Origin: Flaccisagitta enflata
Taxonomy: Eukaryota; Chaetognatha; Sagittoidea; Aphragmophora
DNA length: 64,000 bases
NCBI GenBank assembly: GCA_965153355.1
Contig: OZ231128.1
Span: 25,358,001-25,422,000, forward strand
Reading direction: 5' to 3'
Shown here: positions 22,332 through 32,690 of the stretch, piece by piece
How positions within the stretch are numbered: position 1 is the stretch's first letter
Layout of the letters: every line of letters begins with the position of its first letter
The notes under the pieces: generated by a model
Databases searched by the model: none
The model's input: the letters and a program-made list of their open reading frames with translations, nothing else
Told to the model about the DNA's origin: nothing
Translations under genes and position numbers: made by a program

Positions 22332-22337
22332 AATAAA
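22332..22337 (+). terminator. AATAAA poly(A) signal after the Kazal exon
   Basis: ACAAAAATAAAACTATTC, 46 nt after the TAG stop. It is consistent with a short 3' UTR and with intronic polyadenylation if the GTTAGT donor is also used. Confidence 0.6.
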
Positions 22338-23637
22338 ACTATTCATATTTAACAATCCGGTTTTTACTATCTCGGCTGTTAGATGTGTACCTTTCTCGCA
22401 TTCCCGTACTGCCATTAGTCAGAAAAGCCTTTTACCAGACTCCCAAAAAGGAAATCCCTTGCCTTGATAAATAATGTCAATTAGAAAATTTAGAGTGCTT
22501 TAAACCATAACTACTTCGTAAAAGGAACTTGATGAATGGTGTAGAGAGATTACCTTCTTCCCTAAAAAAAGTCAAGGTGTCTTGTTGCATTGCATTTCTT
22601 TCGTGACTAATAATGATTCGTCTAATACAGCGATTCATTGATAAGATTCTGAAATTCTTGGTACAATTATATCTGATTTTAAAGCCAATGAAAAAAAACA
22701 AAATGGAAAAACAGACGGCACCTCGCGTTATGCATACAAAAAAAGTGTGCAAGCGTGAGGCAACCGTTGCCAATTACATTTACAAAAACAAACATTTACG
22801 AATTATGGAGGAAATCAGAATTTTGGAATCTAGTTTAGTTGTAGCTTTAGTTGTAGCTTCGTAGATCTACTTATTGATTGTAACCTCCTCATTTTTTTGG
22901 GATGAACAAAATGATGGAATGTAACGCTCAAATGAAATAACAGATATTTGCTCTTCTATTAAGTTTTTTTTGCATATCACAGCGCCTCATCGGAGAGAGT
23001 TTCTTTTGGGATGATCATATTTACATTTCTCATAGCTTAATAATCTTTTTATTGGATATATTTCCCTGGCCTCTAGATAAAATGATTATGTTAAAAAACT
23101 CTAGTGGGTAAAAAAAATGATACTCGGAGATTGAGTGATTCTCAAAGTGAGTGAGAATTTTTGATGGACGCATTGAACTGGTCAGGACTCAGGAATTATC
23201 AACATATCCTTCCACATTTCGACTTAACTATATCCCTTCGTGATGTAGATTGCCTGAGGATTGAGGAGTGAATGTTTGTCTGTTTGCGCTGACCTGCGCC
23301 GCTTCATTGCTTCTATTAATACAAACTCCTGTGCGCTTCAATTCAAGTAAAAGTTATTTGTCTGCTTCGTCTTTTGTCTCGTTTGCATGTGACACGTTAT
23401 TTTGTTCCGTTGCAACAAGGAATCAGAACTTGTCCACTTCTAACCTTCTTCCACCCCCGACCTTTTTCTCATTTTGACTATCTCCTTCAAAAAAAAACCG
23501 CATGCATCTATTATAGAATATCTTTGAATTTCATTACTTCATAAAAGCACATAAGAAGCATGACGTAACTTCAAAGAGTCTTGAGCCTGATGATCAGTTT
23601 TGAACATGAGTATAAAATGTCAGAGGGTAACAAAAAA

Positions 23638-23730
<93 letters not shown>

Positions 23731-23956
23731 CTAGAGAGAGAAAAGAATGAGTGAAAAAGCTTCTTACTTATAAACTATTCATATAACAAAGGGCTTTTAT
23801 TTAAAACCGGGTGCGCTTATAAACAAGGAACGGTAAAAGGATGAACAAAGGAACAAAATATAAACTATCGGTCTTTTGATTCTCCTCAAGGTTGAAAACT
23901 TTTATTTAAGTTCATTTTAGTAATGTTTTTTTTTTTTGGTGACATATTCCTCCCAG
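22338..23956 (+). other. Intron or 3' flank between the Kazal and LDLa exons
   Basis: AT-rich without exons. A (GA)n tract runs from 23642 to about 23745. An unusually T-rich run lies just before the 23956 acceptor. Confidence 0.6.
23642..23745. repeat. (GA)n microsatellite
   Basis: About 50 GA units, with single C and CT interruptions near the right end. Confidence 0.95.
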
Positions 23957-24094
23957 GTGGTCCTCAGCCAGGCCGTTGTCAACCCGGCGAATTCAAATGC
24001 AACACCGGAGAATGCATTTCCAGGGCGCGTTTGTGCGACAGAAGACCAGATTGCAGAGACGGCAGCGACGAATCCAACTGCGGTGGAAATGGAG
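23957..24094 (+). CDS. Ig/EGF/Kazal/LDLa extracellular protein: LDL-receptor class A exon
   Basis: A 138-nt phase 1-1 exon after TATTCCTCCCAG, ending GGAG/GTAAAC. It encodes a complete LDLa module: [20 protein letters not shown] and then [15 protein letters not shown], with six Cys and the acidic DCxDGSDE calcium-binding signature. LDLa modules bind ligands or matrix partners outside the cell. It fits in phase behind the Kazal exon. No further exon of this gene is recognised before SERP1 at 26444, so the C-terminus is unknown. If the donor is not used the frame runs on about 19 codons to a stop near 24153. Confidence 0.88.
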
Positions 24095-25051
24095 GTAAAC
24101 TTAAAATACTTATTATACATTCATTGAAAAAAAAGACAAATGAACAAATATAAGAGTTAAGTCATAATCATAACTGACCTCAATGGCAGAAATTCTATTT
24201 TTCTCAAACTCAATGAACGCTTACAACTTGTTACATGTGGCAAATATGATACAGTTACACCCCGCTGTAACGGACCCAAAAATAACAGAAAATCTATGCT
24301 TAACGAAAAGTGATTTTTTGTCCTAACCATTTATCGCTTTTATGTCATTAATTGATGAGAAACTGAATGTATCAGATAATATTTGTTAGTCGCCTCACAT
24401 TCGTTATTGCGGGGTTCATCTGTACGTTACATAATGCCACTGTTCCATGCTGCTCTATGAAACTGTTTTATCAAGCAGTCGATTTGTAAAAATATGCTAA
24501 TAACACCTGTGCAATAGTTACTGTCTCGGCAACCCTAAAAGTTACCATGTAGAATATATTTCAATTCCAGCTACCCCAATCAAATAGGATTTTAAGTGTT
24601 TGTAGCCCTAACAACGTCAAGACAGTCCAGAAAAAATTTTCATCTCACTGGGCCAAATCATTTGGCCCAAATGTAAGTATGCATTTTATGGTGTTATTAA
24701 AAATGTTTCTATGACACAAATTGTTGCACAGGTGTTACAAGGCTTCATTTTGCATTATAATCTCGTAATTCTATATAATTCCGTGCTATTTTGAATTCAG
24801 TAACAAGTTCTGATCATTAGAAGATGTAACTTGCATCTTTCACAGAATGGCGGTTTAGGAAAGAATGAGTCTATTCACTACTACAATTACTGCTCAATTT
24901 GGGCTGCTTAATAGCTTTACATCTCTACTTTTACATTGAACGATGATAGCACATCTAGAGAAGGCCTCCTTCATGAGTCCTAAATCAATAAGAGTGATGT
25001 TGCTTTAAAATCAGGCCAGTAAATCTTAAAGTACGTCGTTACTGTTTAAAA
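24095..25051. other. AT-rich DNA with a decayed pogo-like remnant
   Basis: Around 24250-24420, CAGTTACACCCCGCTGTAACGG and later TTATTGCGGGGTTCATCTG (quoted parts separated in the text) look like eroded pogo-type termini. No exon is seen. Confidence 0.4.
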
Positions 25052-25266
25052 AACAAGGCCGTATACACGAGCCGAAGTCGCGTGCGAGTGAGCAGGGGCA
25101 GTGATGAAATTGACCAACCTGGAGTAATTTTGGCAGAACGATGAAGCCCCAAACCAGCCATAAACACCAAAAAAGCAAAATTATTCTGCCGACGGACCGA
25201 CAGACCGACCGACCGTCCGACAGACGGACAGAGTGGGTCATAGAGTCGCGTGCACGCGACTAAAAA
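25052..25266 (-). mobile_element. Hairpin/(GTCY)n repeat, complete, reverse orientation
   Basis: It starts AACAAGGCCGTATACACG and has a GACGGACCGACC-type core. It ends with the perfect 18-nt palindrome AGTCGCGTGCACGCGACT (25244-25261) followed by AAAAA. About 215 bp. Confidence 0.75.
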
Positions 25267-25860
<594 letters not shown>

Positions 25861-25888
25861 CAACCAATGATAGTCTTGTCCGAATCAT

Positions 25889-25899
25889 CGTGGACCAAT
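25889..25899 (-). promoter_or_regulatory. ERSE-II element upstream of SERP1
   Basis: CGTGGACCAAT on the plus strand is ATTGGTCCACG on the minus strand, an exact match to the ERSE-II consensus ATTGGnCCACG. This site is bound by NF-Y together with ATF6/XBP1 in the unfolded-protein response. It lies about 545 bp before the SERP1 ATG. A second CCAAT is at 25864-25868. SERP1/RAMP4 is a known UPR target in mammals, so the context fits. Confidence 0.65.
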
Positions 25900-25997
25900 C
25901 AGAGGCTTCGATTCCATTGCGACAAGAGACGCAGCGACATCACGCGTTTGAATTTATTCCATTTTCTTATTTCTTTCTTTTTTATTGAACACGACGG

Positions 25998-26007
25998 GAC
26001 ACGTGTC
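25998..26007. promoter_or_regulatory. Palindromic CACGTG (E-box/ACGT-core) site
   Basis: GACACGTGTC, a 10-bp palindrome with the ACGT core shared by bHLH and some bZIP factors, 437 bp upstream of the SERP1 start. A functional role is inferred from position only. Confidence 0.4.
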
Positions 26008-26294
26008 TGCCTTTCTTAAATGATTTTTCGTCGTCGTGTCAACCTTTGAAATTCTTCTCTACGTTGCTTCGTGTTTAAAATCCTCCTCGTCATAGAGAGA
26101 GAGAAAGAGACTCGAACTGTACAATTATCATTTGATTTTTCGTAATTTTTTTTCACTGGGTTGTTTATAAGAATTAACTGCTCCACTTATTATATGGCCT
26201 CGTAGTATTTAAGGGCTTAAAAATAAATAAGTAGAATGAACTAATCAAAAAAAGAAAAGAAAATTCGGAGATATAAAAAAAAGACAACCAAAAA

Positions 26295-26295
<1 letters not shown>

Positions 26296-26364
<69 letters not shown>

Positions 26365-26431
26365 AACAACAACAAAACAGCAAGCAGCAACAACAATAAT
26401 AACAATAACAATAACAACAACAACAACAAGC
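26296..26431 (+). repeat. (CAA)n tract, probable SERP1 5' leader
   Basis: About 45 CAA or related AAC/AAT units end 12 nt before the ATG at 26444. If transcribed they form an unstructured CAA leader. The transcription start is not known. Confidence 0.85.
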
Positions 26432-26443
26432 CAAGGAACAACC

Positions 26444-26551
26444 ATGGCATCTAAGCAGCGCATGCGAGTGGCGAATGAGAAAAATGCAGCTAACGTTCTG
26501 AAGACGGGAAATGTGCCAAAATCGCTGGAAGCCGGCGAAGAAAAAATGCCG
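26444..26551 (+). CDS. SERP1: SERP1/RAMP4 stress-associated ER protein, exon 1
   Basis: RAMP4/SERP1 is a small tail-anchored protein of the Sec61 translocon that protects newly made membrane proteins during ER stress. Exon 1 gives 36 residues starting MASKQRMRVANEKNAANV, close to the conserved KQRxRxANEK start of animal SERP1/2, followed by GNVPKS and a charged linker. The start ATG sits in CAACCATGG. It ends CCG/GTGGGT in phase 0. Joined to the exon at 27359 the protein is 64 residues, matching the family length of about 66. Confidence 0.93.
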
Positions 26552-27358
26552 GTGGGTCCAATTAATGAATGCTATGATCATAATCTAAGGGACTGTGAAA
26601 ATGATTTATTGACTGTAAGTTTGATTGATTGATTGATTGACTTAATGACTGACTGACCGACGGACTGATTGATTGATTGAGGATTGATTTGTTTGTTGAT
26701 CAATTGATTGATTGATTTATTGGTTTGTTGAAGAGTGATTAAAGAGTGACGAAAACAGTAATTGAAAGAGATTGAAACAACGAATGCATGATGAATGAAC
26801 AAATGAATGAATGAATAAATGAATGAATGAATGAATGAATGAATGAATGAATGAATGAATGAAATGAATAGATCAATGATTTCAGGAGTGGGTTGATGAT
26901 AAAGAAAGTACTTACGAGATGACCTACACTCATTTGTTTTTATAAGAACATGTAATTTTTTCCTGAGGCTCAGTGTTCTTATTTCTACAGCAATTTGGGG
27001 CTCAAATTGTTCTTGGAATGTTCTTATTTTTTTAATTGCTAGTTTATACAGGAATATTCTTTTATCTGGTTACCTTCCTCTAATCACCAATTGAATAAAT
27101 ATAAGACCCAAAATTTTAACTATAAAAAAATTCAAATTTCAATATAAAAAGATCGAAGTCAATTTTTATAATTAGTATCACTTCCATAATTTGTTTTCAT
27201 TACTGCAGTTAGTAAGTAAATAAAATTTGAATATTCATATATTCCCCCTTTTTGAGGCTGGCGATGTTCTTATGATTGTTCTTATTTTTTCTACATCTGA
27301 GCCTCAATGTTCTTACAAACAAGGTTCTTAGTCAAAGAAATGAGTGTATTTCAAACAG
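26552..27358 (+). other. SERP1 intron 1
   Basis: 807 bp. It contains TGATTGAT-type repeats (26619-26720), a (TGAA)n tract (26787-26862), and a TIR element reaching to 10 nt before the acceptor. The intron starts GTGGGTCCA and exon 2 also starts GTGGGTCCA, a 9-bp direct repeat at the two splice junctions. Confidence 0.85.
26925..27348. mobile_element. 424-bp TIR element (TACACTCATTTG family) in the SERP1 intron
   Basis: The left end TACACTCATTTGTTTTTATA and right end AAGAAATGAGTGTA are inverted. Subterminal motifs TAAGAACA and GAGGCTCAGTGTTCTTAT are repeated inside. It has no coding capacity, and a related copy is at 38422-38850. A TA target duplication is likely. Confidence 0.7.
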
Positions 27359-27445
27359 GTGGGTCCATGGCTTCTGGCTCTTTTCGTCTTCGTTGTCATC
27401 GGTTCTTTCTTCTTTCAAATCCTTCAAACGATTCTTTGGAAATAA
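27359..27445 (+). CDS. SERP1: SERP1/RAMP4, exon 2 (transmembrane segment)
   Basis: After the acceptor TTTCAAACAG the exon encodes VGPWLLALFVFVVIGSFFFQ and then ILQTILWK-stop. This is the conserved C-terminal membrane anchor of SERP1 (family form VGPWLLALFIFVVCGSA). The stop TAA overlaps an AATAAA at 27441. A second AATAAA at 27494-27499 is better placed for 3' end formation. Confidence 0.95.
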   Translation: MGPWLLALFVFVVIGSFFFQILQTILWK

Positions 27446-27493
27446 AAGAAACTAACACAAGCCTTCTTCCAAAGCGTAAAAGGCAGTTTCCAC

Positions 27494-27499
27494 AATAAA
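27494..27499 (+). terminator. AATAAA poly(A) signal of SERP1
   Basis: CACAATAAACTAG, 49 nt after the stop codon. Confidence 0.6.
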
Positions 27500-28767
<1,268 letters not shown>

Positions 28768-28932
28768 CAACTTCCATCCCTGAGTGGCCATCTTCTCGAT
28801 CAATCGTAATACTGTTAAGCGTCCATGAACCGCGTCCTTCTCTCCGGTCATCCAACCCCACGGACTCCCGGACATTGTTATCTCGTGATAAGCCAGTGGT
28901 TGATATCCACTCTTTGAATCTGTATGCTTCTC
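28768..28932 (-). CDS. Unrecognised MGN-protein gene, exon 5
   Basis: A 165-nt phase 0-0 exon after TTGTAAACAG, ending TTG/GTTAGT. It encodes YQPLAYHEITMSGSPWGWMT and then GEKDAVHGRLTVLRLIEKMATQGWKL. The pattern L/M-x-G-x-P-W ... R-L-x-x-L-R-L-x-E-x-M-x-x-x-G-W is a second occurrence of the pattern in exons 3-4, so the protein looks like a two-fold repeat. The next exon was not found. If the donor is unused the frame stops a few codons later, inside repeat DNA. Confidence 0.72.
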
Positions 28933-29094
28933 CTGTTTACAATTGGAACATTAACAAAAACGATTAGAAGCTGAAACTTTCAGTGAAAGTAAAGATGATA
29001 GCATCAATTTGGATATTTAACATAGGTCCTAAAGGGTTGGTGTTGGTTATAATCTCACCGCATATATGGCATTCCTCATTTTTTTATTGCCAGA

Positions 29095-29896
29095 TTTCTA
29101 GTCGCGTGCCACAGTACGATGGGAGCAATGACGACGTAGACTGGAGGATAGATTTTAGGTATTTTAATTTCATTTGTATTATGAAATATTTGAGATCTAG
29201 GTTAATCAAAAGTTGCTCTATTGAGTGAATGCATTTGCGTCGCTTAAACAACTTGTGACTTGACCTCATCAAGACTTTATTTTTCATGGTTTTAACCATT
29301 TCTATTAGATCGGGCAAAAAATTTTATATAACTTCGAAAAAAAAATCAGCTCAATCGGACCATTTTTACAGGTTTTATGGCTATGTATAATAAACAAAAA
29401 TTATGCAAATCAATTTTTGGGCAAAACTTAAAATGGCCATAAAACCTGTAAAAATGGACCGATTGAGCTGATTTTTGTTTTCAAAACCATATAAAATTTT
29501 CCACTTTATCTATTGAGATAGGTTAGAACTTTGAAAAATGAAGTCTTGATGGGGTCAAGTTGCAAGTTGAAGTTTGAGAGATGTAAACATTTTTACTCAA
29601 TAAAGCAACCTTTAATTACCCTTGATCTCAAATACTTCATGATACAAACAAAATTAAGGTACTTAAAATCTATCCTCCAGTCTAGGTCGTCATTGCTCCC
29701 ATCGTACTGTACGCAACTCTACATCCCGCTATGTCGGTCAGTTAATCGTTTGGTTGGTCCGCTTTTTACTTGTCGGCGTTTTTTAGTTTTTTGAGTCTGA
29801 TGCTCCTGGCTCCTGCCCAAATGCTCTAGTTACCTTCAGCACTGCTCCTGCCCACCTGCACGCTACTGGGGAAGCCGTTTATCCCGCCTTGATTTT
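29095..29896 (+). mobile_element. Hairpin/(GTCY)n repeat interrupted by a foldback in its hairpin
   Basis: The left stem TAGTCGCGTGC is followed by arms of about 285 bp that are inverted copies (about 29108-29382 and 29429-29707), separated by about 45 bp. Then come the right stem GTACGCAACTCTACATCCCG, a GTCGGTCAGTT core and an end GCCGTTTATCCCGCCTTG. The foldback thus sits where other copies have a 4-6 nt loop. Confidence 0.7.
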
Positions 29897-29919
29897 TGAT
29901 AGAGTACATATAATCTCAC

Positions 29920-30146
29920 CTCCATGGAAACTTTTTCGTGCCATGCCTGCGCTACGACATCATACAATAATTGAGCCAAACCCCCATCGGTGTTGATGAG
30001 CTGTATTCTGTCGGAATTGTGCAGGCCGATAACGGCCATGGAATGAGTATTGGCGAATGATTGAGCCGCATTGGGGTCGTACTTCATGAAAACTGACACG
30101 GTGTCGCCAAATCGTCGCAAATCTGAGGGAACGTATGGTACCCAAC
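29920..30146 (-). CDS. Unrecognised MGN-protein gene, exon 4
   Basis: A 227-nt exon after TTTTGCCTTTTAG, phase 1 in and phase 0 out (GAG/GTGAGA). It encodes WVPYVPSDLRRFGDTVSVFM and then KYDPNAAQSFANTHSMAVIGLHNSDRIQLINT, then an amphipathic helix LAQLLYDVVAQAWHEKV. It is well-formed coding sequence with no stops, frame-consistent with both neighbours. I do not recognise the family. Confidence 0.85.
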
Positions 30147-31340
30147 CTAAAAGGCAAAAAAGAAAGCATATCCGTTTAAAAAGATTTTAAGAGTTTGGCG
30201 GTCAGATAACGTTCTATCAGAGAAAACACATGTGATGTGATTTCTTCGTCCGTTAGAGTTGGTCACACCCGCTGATGTACTGCTGCCCTTCGTTTGTTCA
30301 CTATCCTCTTGTGACCAGTTTTTTTTTTTGGTTATTGCATTTTTATTCCACTTCGCTTTCTTTTCTTCCACCCTTAGTGTTTCTTTTATTTCTTACTCTT
30401 TAATCAATTCATTCATTCATTCATTCATTCATTCATTCATTCATTCATTCATTCATTCATTCATTCATTCATTGAGTAATTCGTTTATTCTTTCAATCTT
30501 TTCCTTGTTTGTGGTTCCCTCTGACTAGGAATCCTCATTGAATCTTTATTTCAGGCTTTTCAAAGGAGTGCCCTGATAGTTTTTTATTCTGTTTTTCCAC
30601 ACCTTTCTTTCTTTTTCTTTTTTTTTCTTTTTTTTCTTTTTTTCTTTTTTTCTTTTTTTCTTTTTTTCTTTTTTTCTTTTTTTCTTTTTTTCTTTTTTTC
30701 TTTTTTTCTTTTTTTCTTTTTTTCTTTCTTTCTTTCTTTCTTTCTCAATCTCTCTCTTACTCTAGCTTTCTGTCTTTCTTACCCTTTCTCTCTTTTGTTC
30801 ATTTTTAGCTTTCTTTCCACGTTTCTACCTTTTTCCTTTTTGTCGTTCTTTTCTTCATCCTTATTTTCAACTATCTTTCCAGCCCCTTGTCCACCATTTG
30901 CTTGCACATCATGGGTTGCTACAATACATTTTTAGCTGCCGTCACAGAACTCTATAAGAGGCTTTGTCCGTCTGTCGGTCCATCTGTCAGTTCATCAGAA
31001 CCAGTCAAAAAGTGGAAAAGCAAGTGTTTTAGCTACATTTTGCGTATGTTTGTGTATGCAGAAAGAGGTTGGGTAGTGGATGGGGTTTGACGCCCCAGCC
31101 CACCCGTCGTCACTTGTTTTTAGTCGCGGACACGCGACTCTTCACCTTGCCATGTCGGTCCGTCGGTAGGTCCGTCGGTCCTTCACATTTTTGAATTCAG
31201 AGCGGTTTTCGCAGTACTGCTCCTGTCCAACCGTCCGCGACTGGATTGCCGTGTATCCGGCCTTGTTTGAGAAATTATCTAGGTGGTATTCTATTTGAGT
31301 ATATAGTAGTAGTCTAAAAGATACAAAATGGTAAATTTAC
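30147..31340 (-). other. Intron with simple repeats and two hairpin elements
   Basis: (ATTC)n at 30405-30473; an 8-bp TTTTTTTC array at about 30606-30745; then two hairpin/GTCY repeats, a degenerate one (30929-31115) and a clean one (31117-31268), head to tail. Confidence 0.8.
31117..31268 (+). mobile_element. Hairpin/(GTCY)n repeat, complete copy
   Basis: TTTT, hairpin AGTCGCGGACACGCGACT (31122-31139), GTCGGTCCGTCGGTAGG core, end GTGTATCCGGCCTTGTTT. About 150 bp, directly following a degenerate copy in the same orientation. Confidence 0.75.
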
Positions 31341-31467
31341 CTCTTTTGCCTAGTTTACTGAACATAGTGGCCAAGAAGTGTCTTGCCCACACCGATTCAG
31401 ACGTGCCCCCCACAACGACTTCCTCGAAAGGGATACCATTCAGCTTTATAACGTACCCATACGTAAC
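31341..31467 (-). CDS. Unrecognised MGN-protein gene, exon 3
   Basis: A 127-nt exon after TATTTTTTTTAG, phase 0 in, phase 1 out at AGAG/GTAAAT. It encodes YGYVIKLNGIPFEEVVVGG and then TSESVWARHFLATMFSKLGKR, continuing into GW of exon 4. It shows the first copy of the pattern L-x-G-x-P ... E-x-x-x-R-x-x-L-x-x-M-x-x-x-G-W. Confidence 0.85.
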
Positions 31468-32525
31468 CTAAAAAAAATACATTAATCACTCAGATACACT
31501 GCGAACCATAAAAAAGGAAACAGCTGTTCTCTAAGATATTTCTCATGAAAAAAATGACTTTTTGATATTTTCTTTGTGAGATTTGGAAAGAGTGTCATCA
31601 AATGAAGCCAATGTCACAAATCCCACGAGTTTACATCAATTATTTTAGATTCTATAGTAAAAAGAAGATATGGTGTCAGAATCTGTGTATGAACTGTAGA
31701 TTCTTCAAAGATATTGAAAAGGGACTTTTTTTATTTGATATTTAGCTTTGGCAGTACAGGAAATCAATTGATATCATAGATCATTTGAAAGATATTCAAA
31801 AGAGCTTTCATTTGCCGCCAATCTCACATTTGTAGCTCAATTTATTTAGACACAGTGAAGAAAAGACTGGAGAGTATTGATTTTCAAGTTTGAAATGGTG
31901 CATAACCAAAATGTACCCATTTAACTTTGAACTAATGCCATTTCCAAACAAGTAAAGCTAGGAGGCTGGGATTGGTCTTGAATGCAAGATCTTTTGAAGA
32001 TCTTTCAAATGGTCACTGATTTTGTTTACTTTCTTCTATTCAAACACGGATATCATAAGAGAGGAAAAAGATCCCTCATTTTTTTTAATTTGCGTGATGA
32101 AAAAATTCTTTCTTTTGTCCTTCATGAAAAGTTTAAATCAAGTGAAAACCTATCAAAATCCATGACATCTGTCATTTGAGCTGTTTCTGGAGTTACTAGC
32201 TCAATTCGTTTAGAAATTACAACAGTTTTACTAAAATATGTCATCTATAAAGTATGAAAGAAAATCTATTATTTTCCCACTTACGTTTTGATACATTTGT
32301 CTTTATTTTAACATAAAATCCAAACAAATTGATCGAATTCGATGGGACTGGTGGCAAATTGTTCATTTCTTGAAGCTCTTTAAAACGCTCATGAATAACA
32401 ATTTGATTTGTTAAATCTAAACTATGTAAAATTAGAATGAAAGTTGTTTTTTTTTTTTTTTGAGTCACACTGTATTTGGTCCGGTAATGCAAAAGACACT
32501 CAAGCTAGCTACACACCCTAGAAGC
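31468..32525 (-). other. Start of the 10.7-kb intron, AT-rich
   Basis: Contains degenerate copies of a recurring text (TCTTTCAAATGG and AGCTCAATTCGTTTAGAAAT). No exon is visible. Confidence 0.5.
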
Positions 32526-32566
32526 GCGCGCGCACGCACACACACACACACACACTCTCACACTCA

Positions 32567-32640
<74 letters not shown>

Positions 32641-32644
32641 AATA

Positions 32645-32683
<39 letters not shown>
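32526..32683. repeat. (CA)n microsatellite
   Basis: About 75 CA units with CT and AAATA interruptions, directly adjoining the left arm of the large foldback. Confidence 0.95.
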
Positions 32684-32685
<2 letters not shown>

Positions 32686-32690
32686 CTGAC

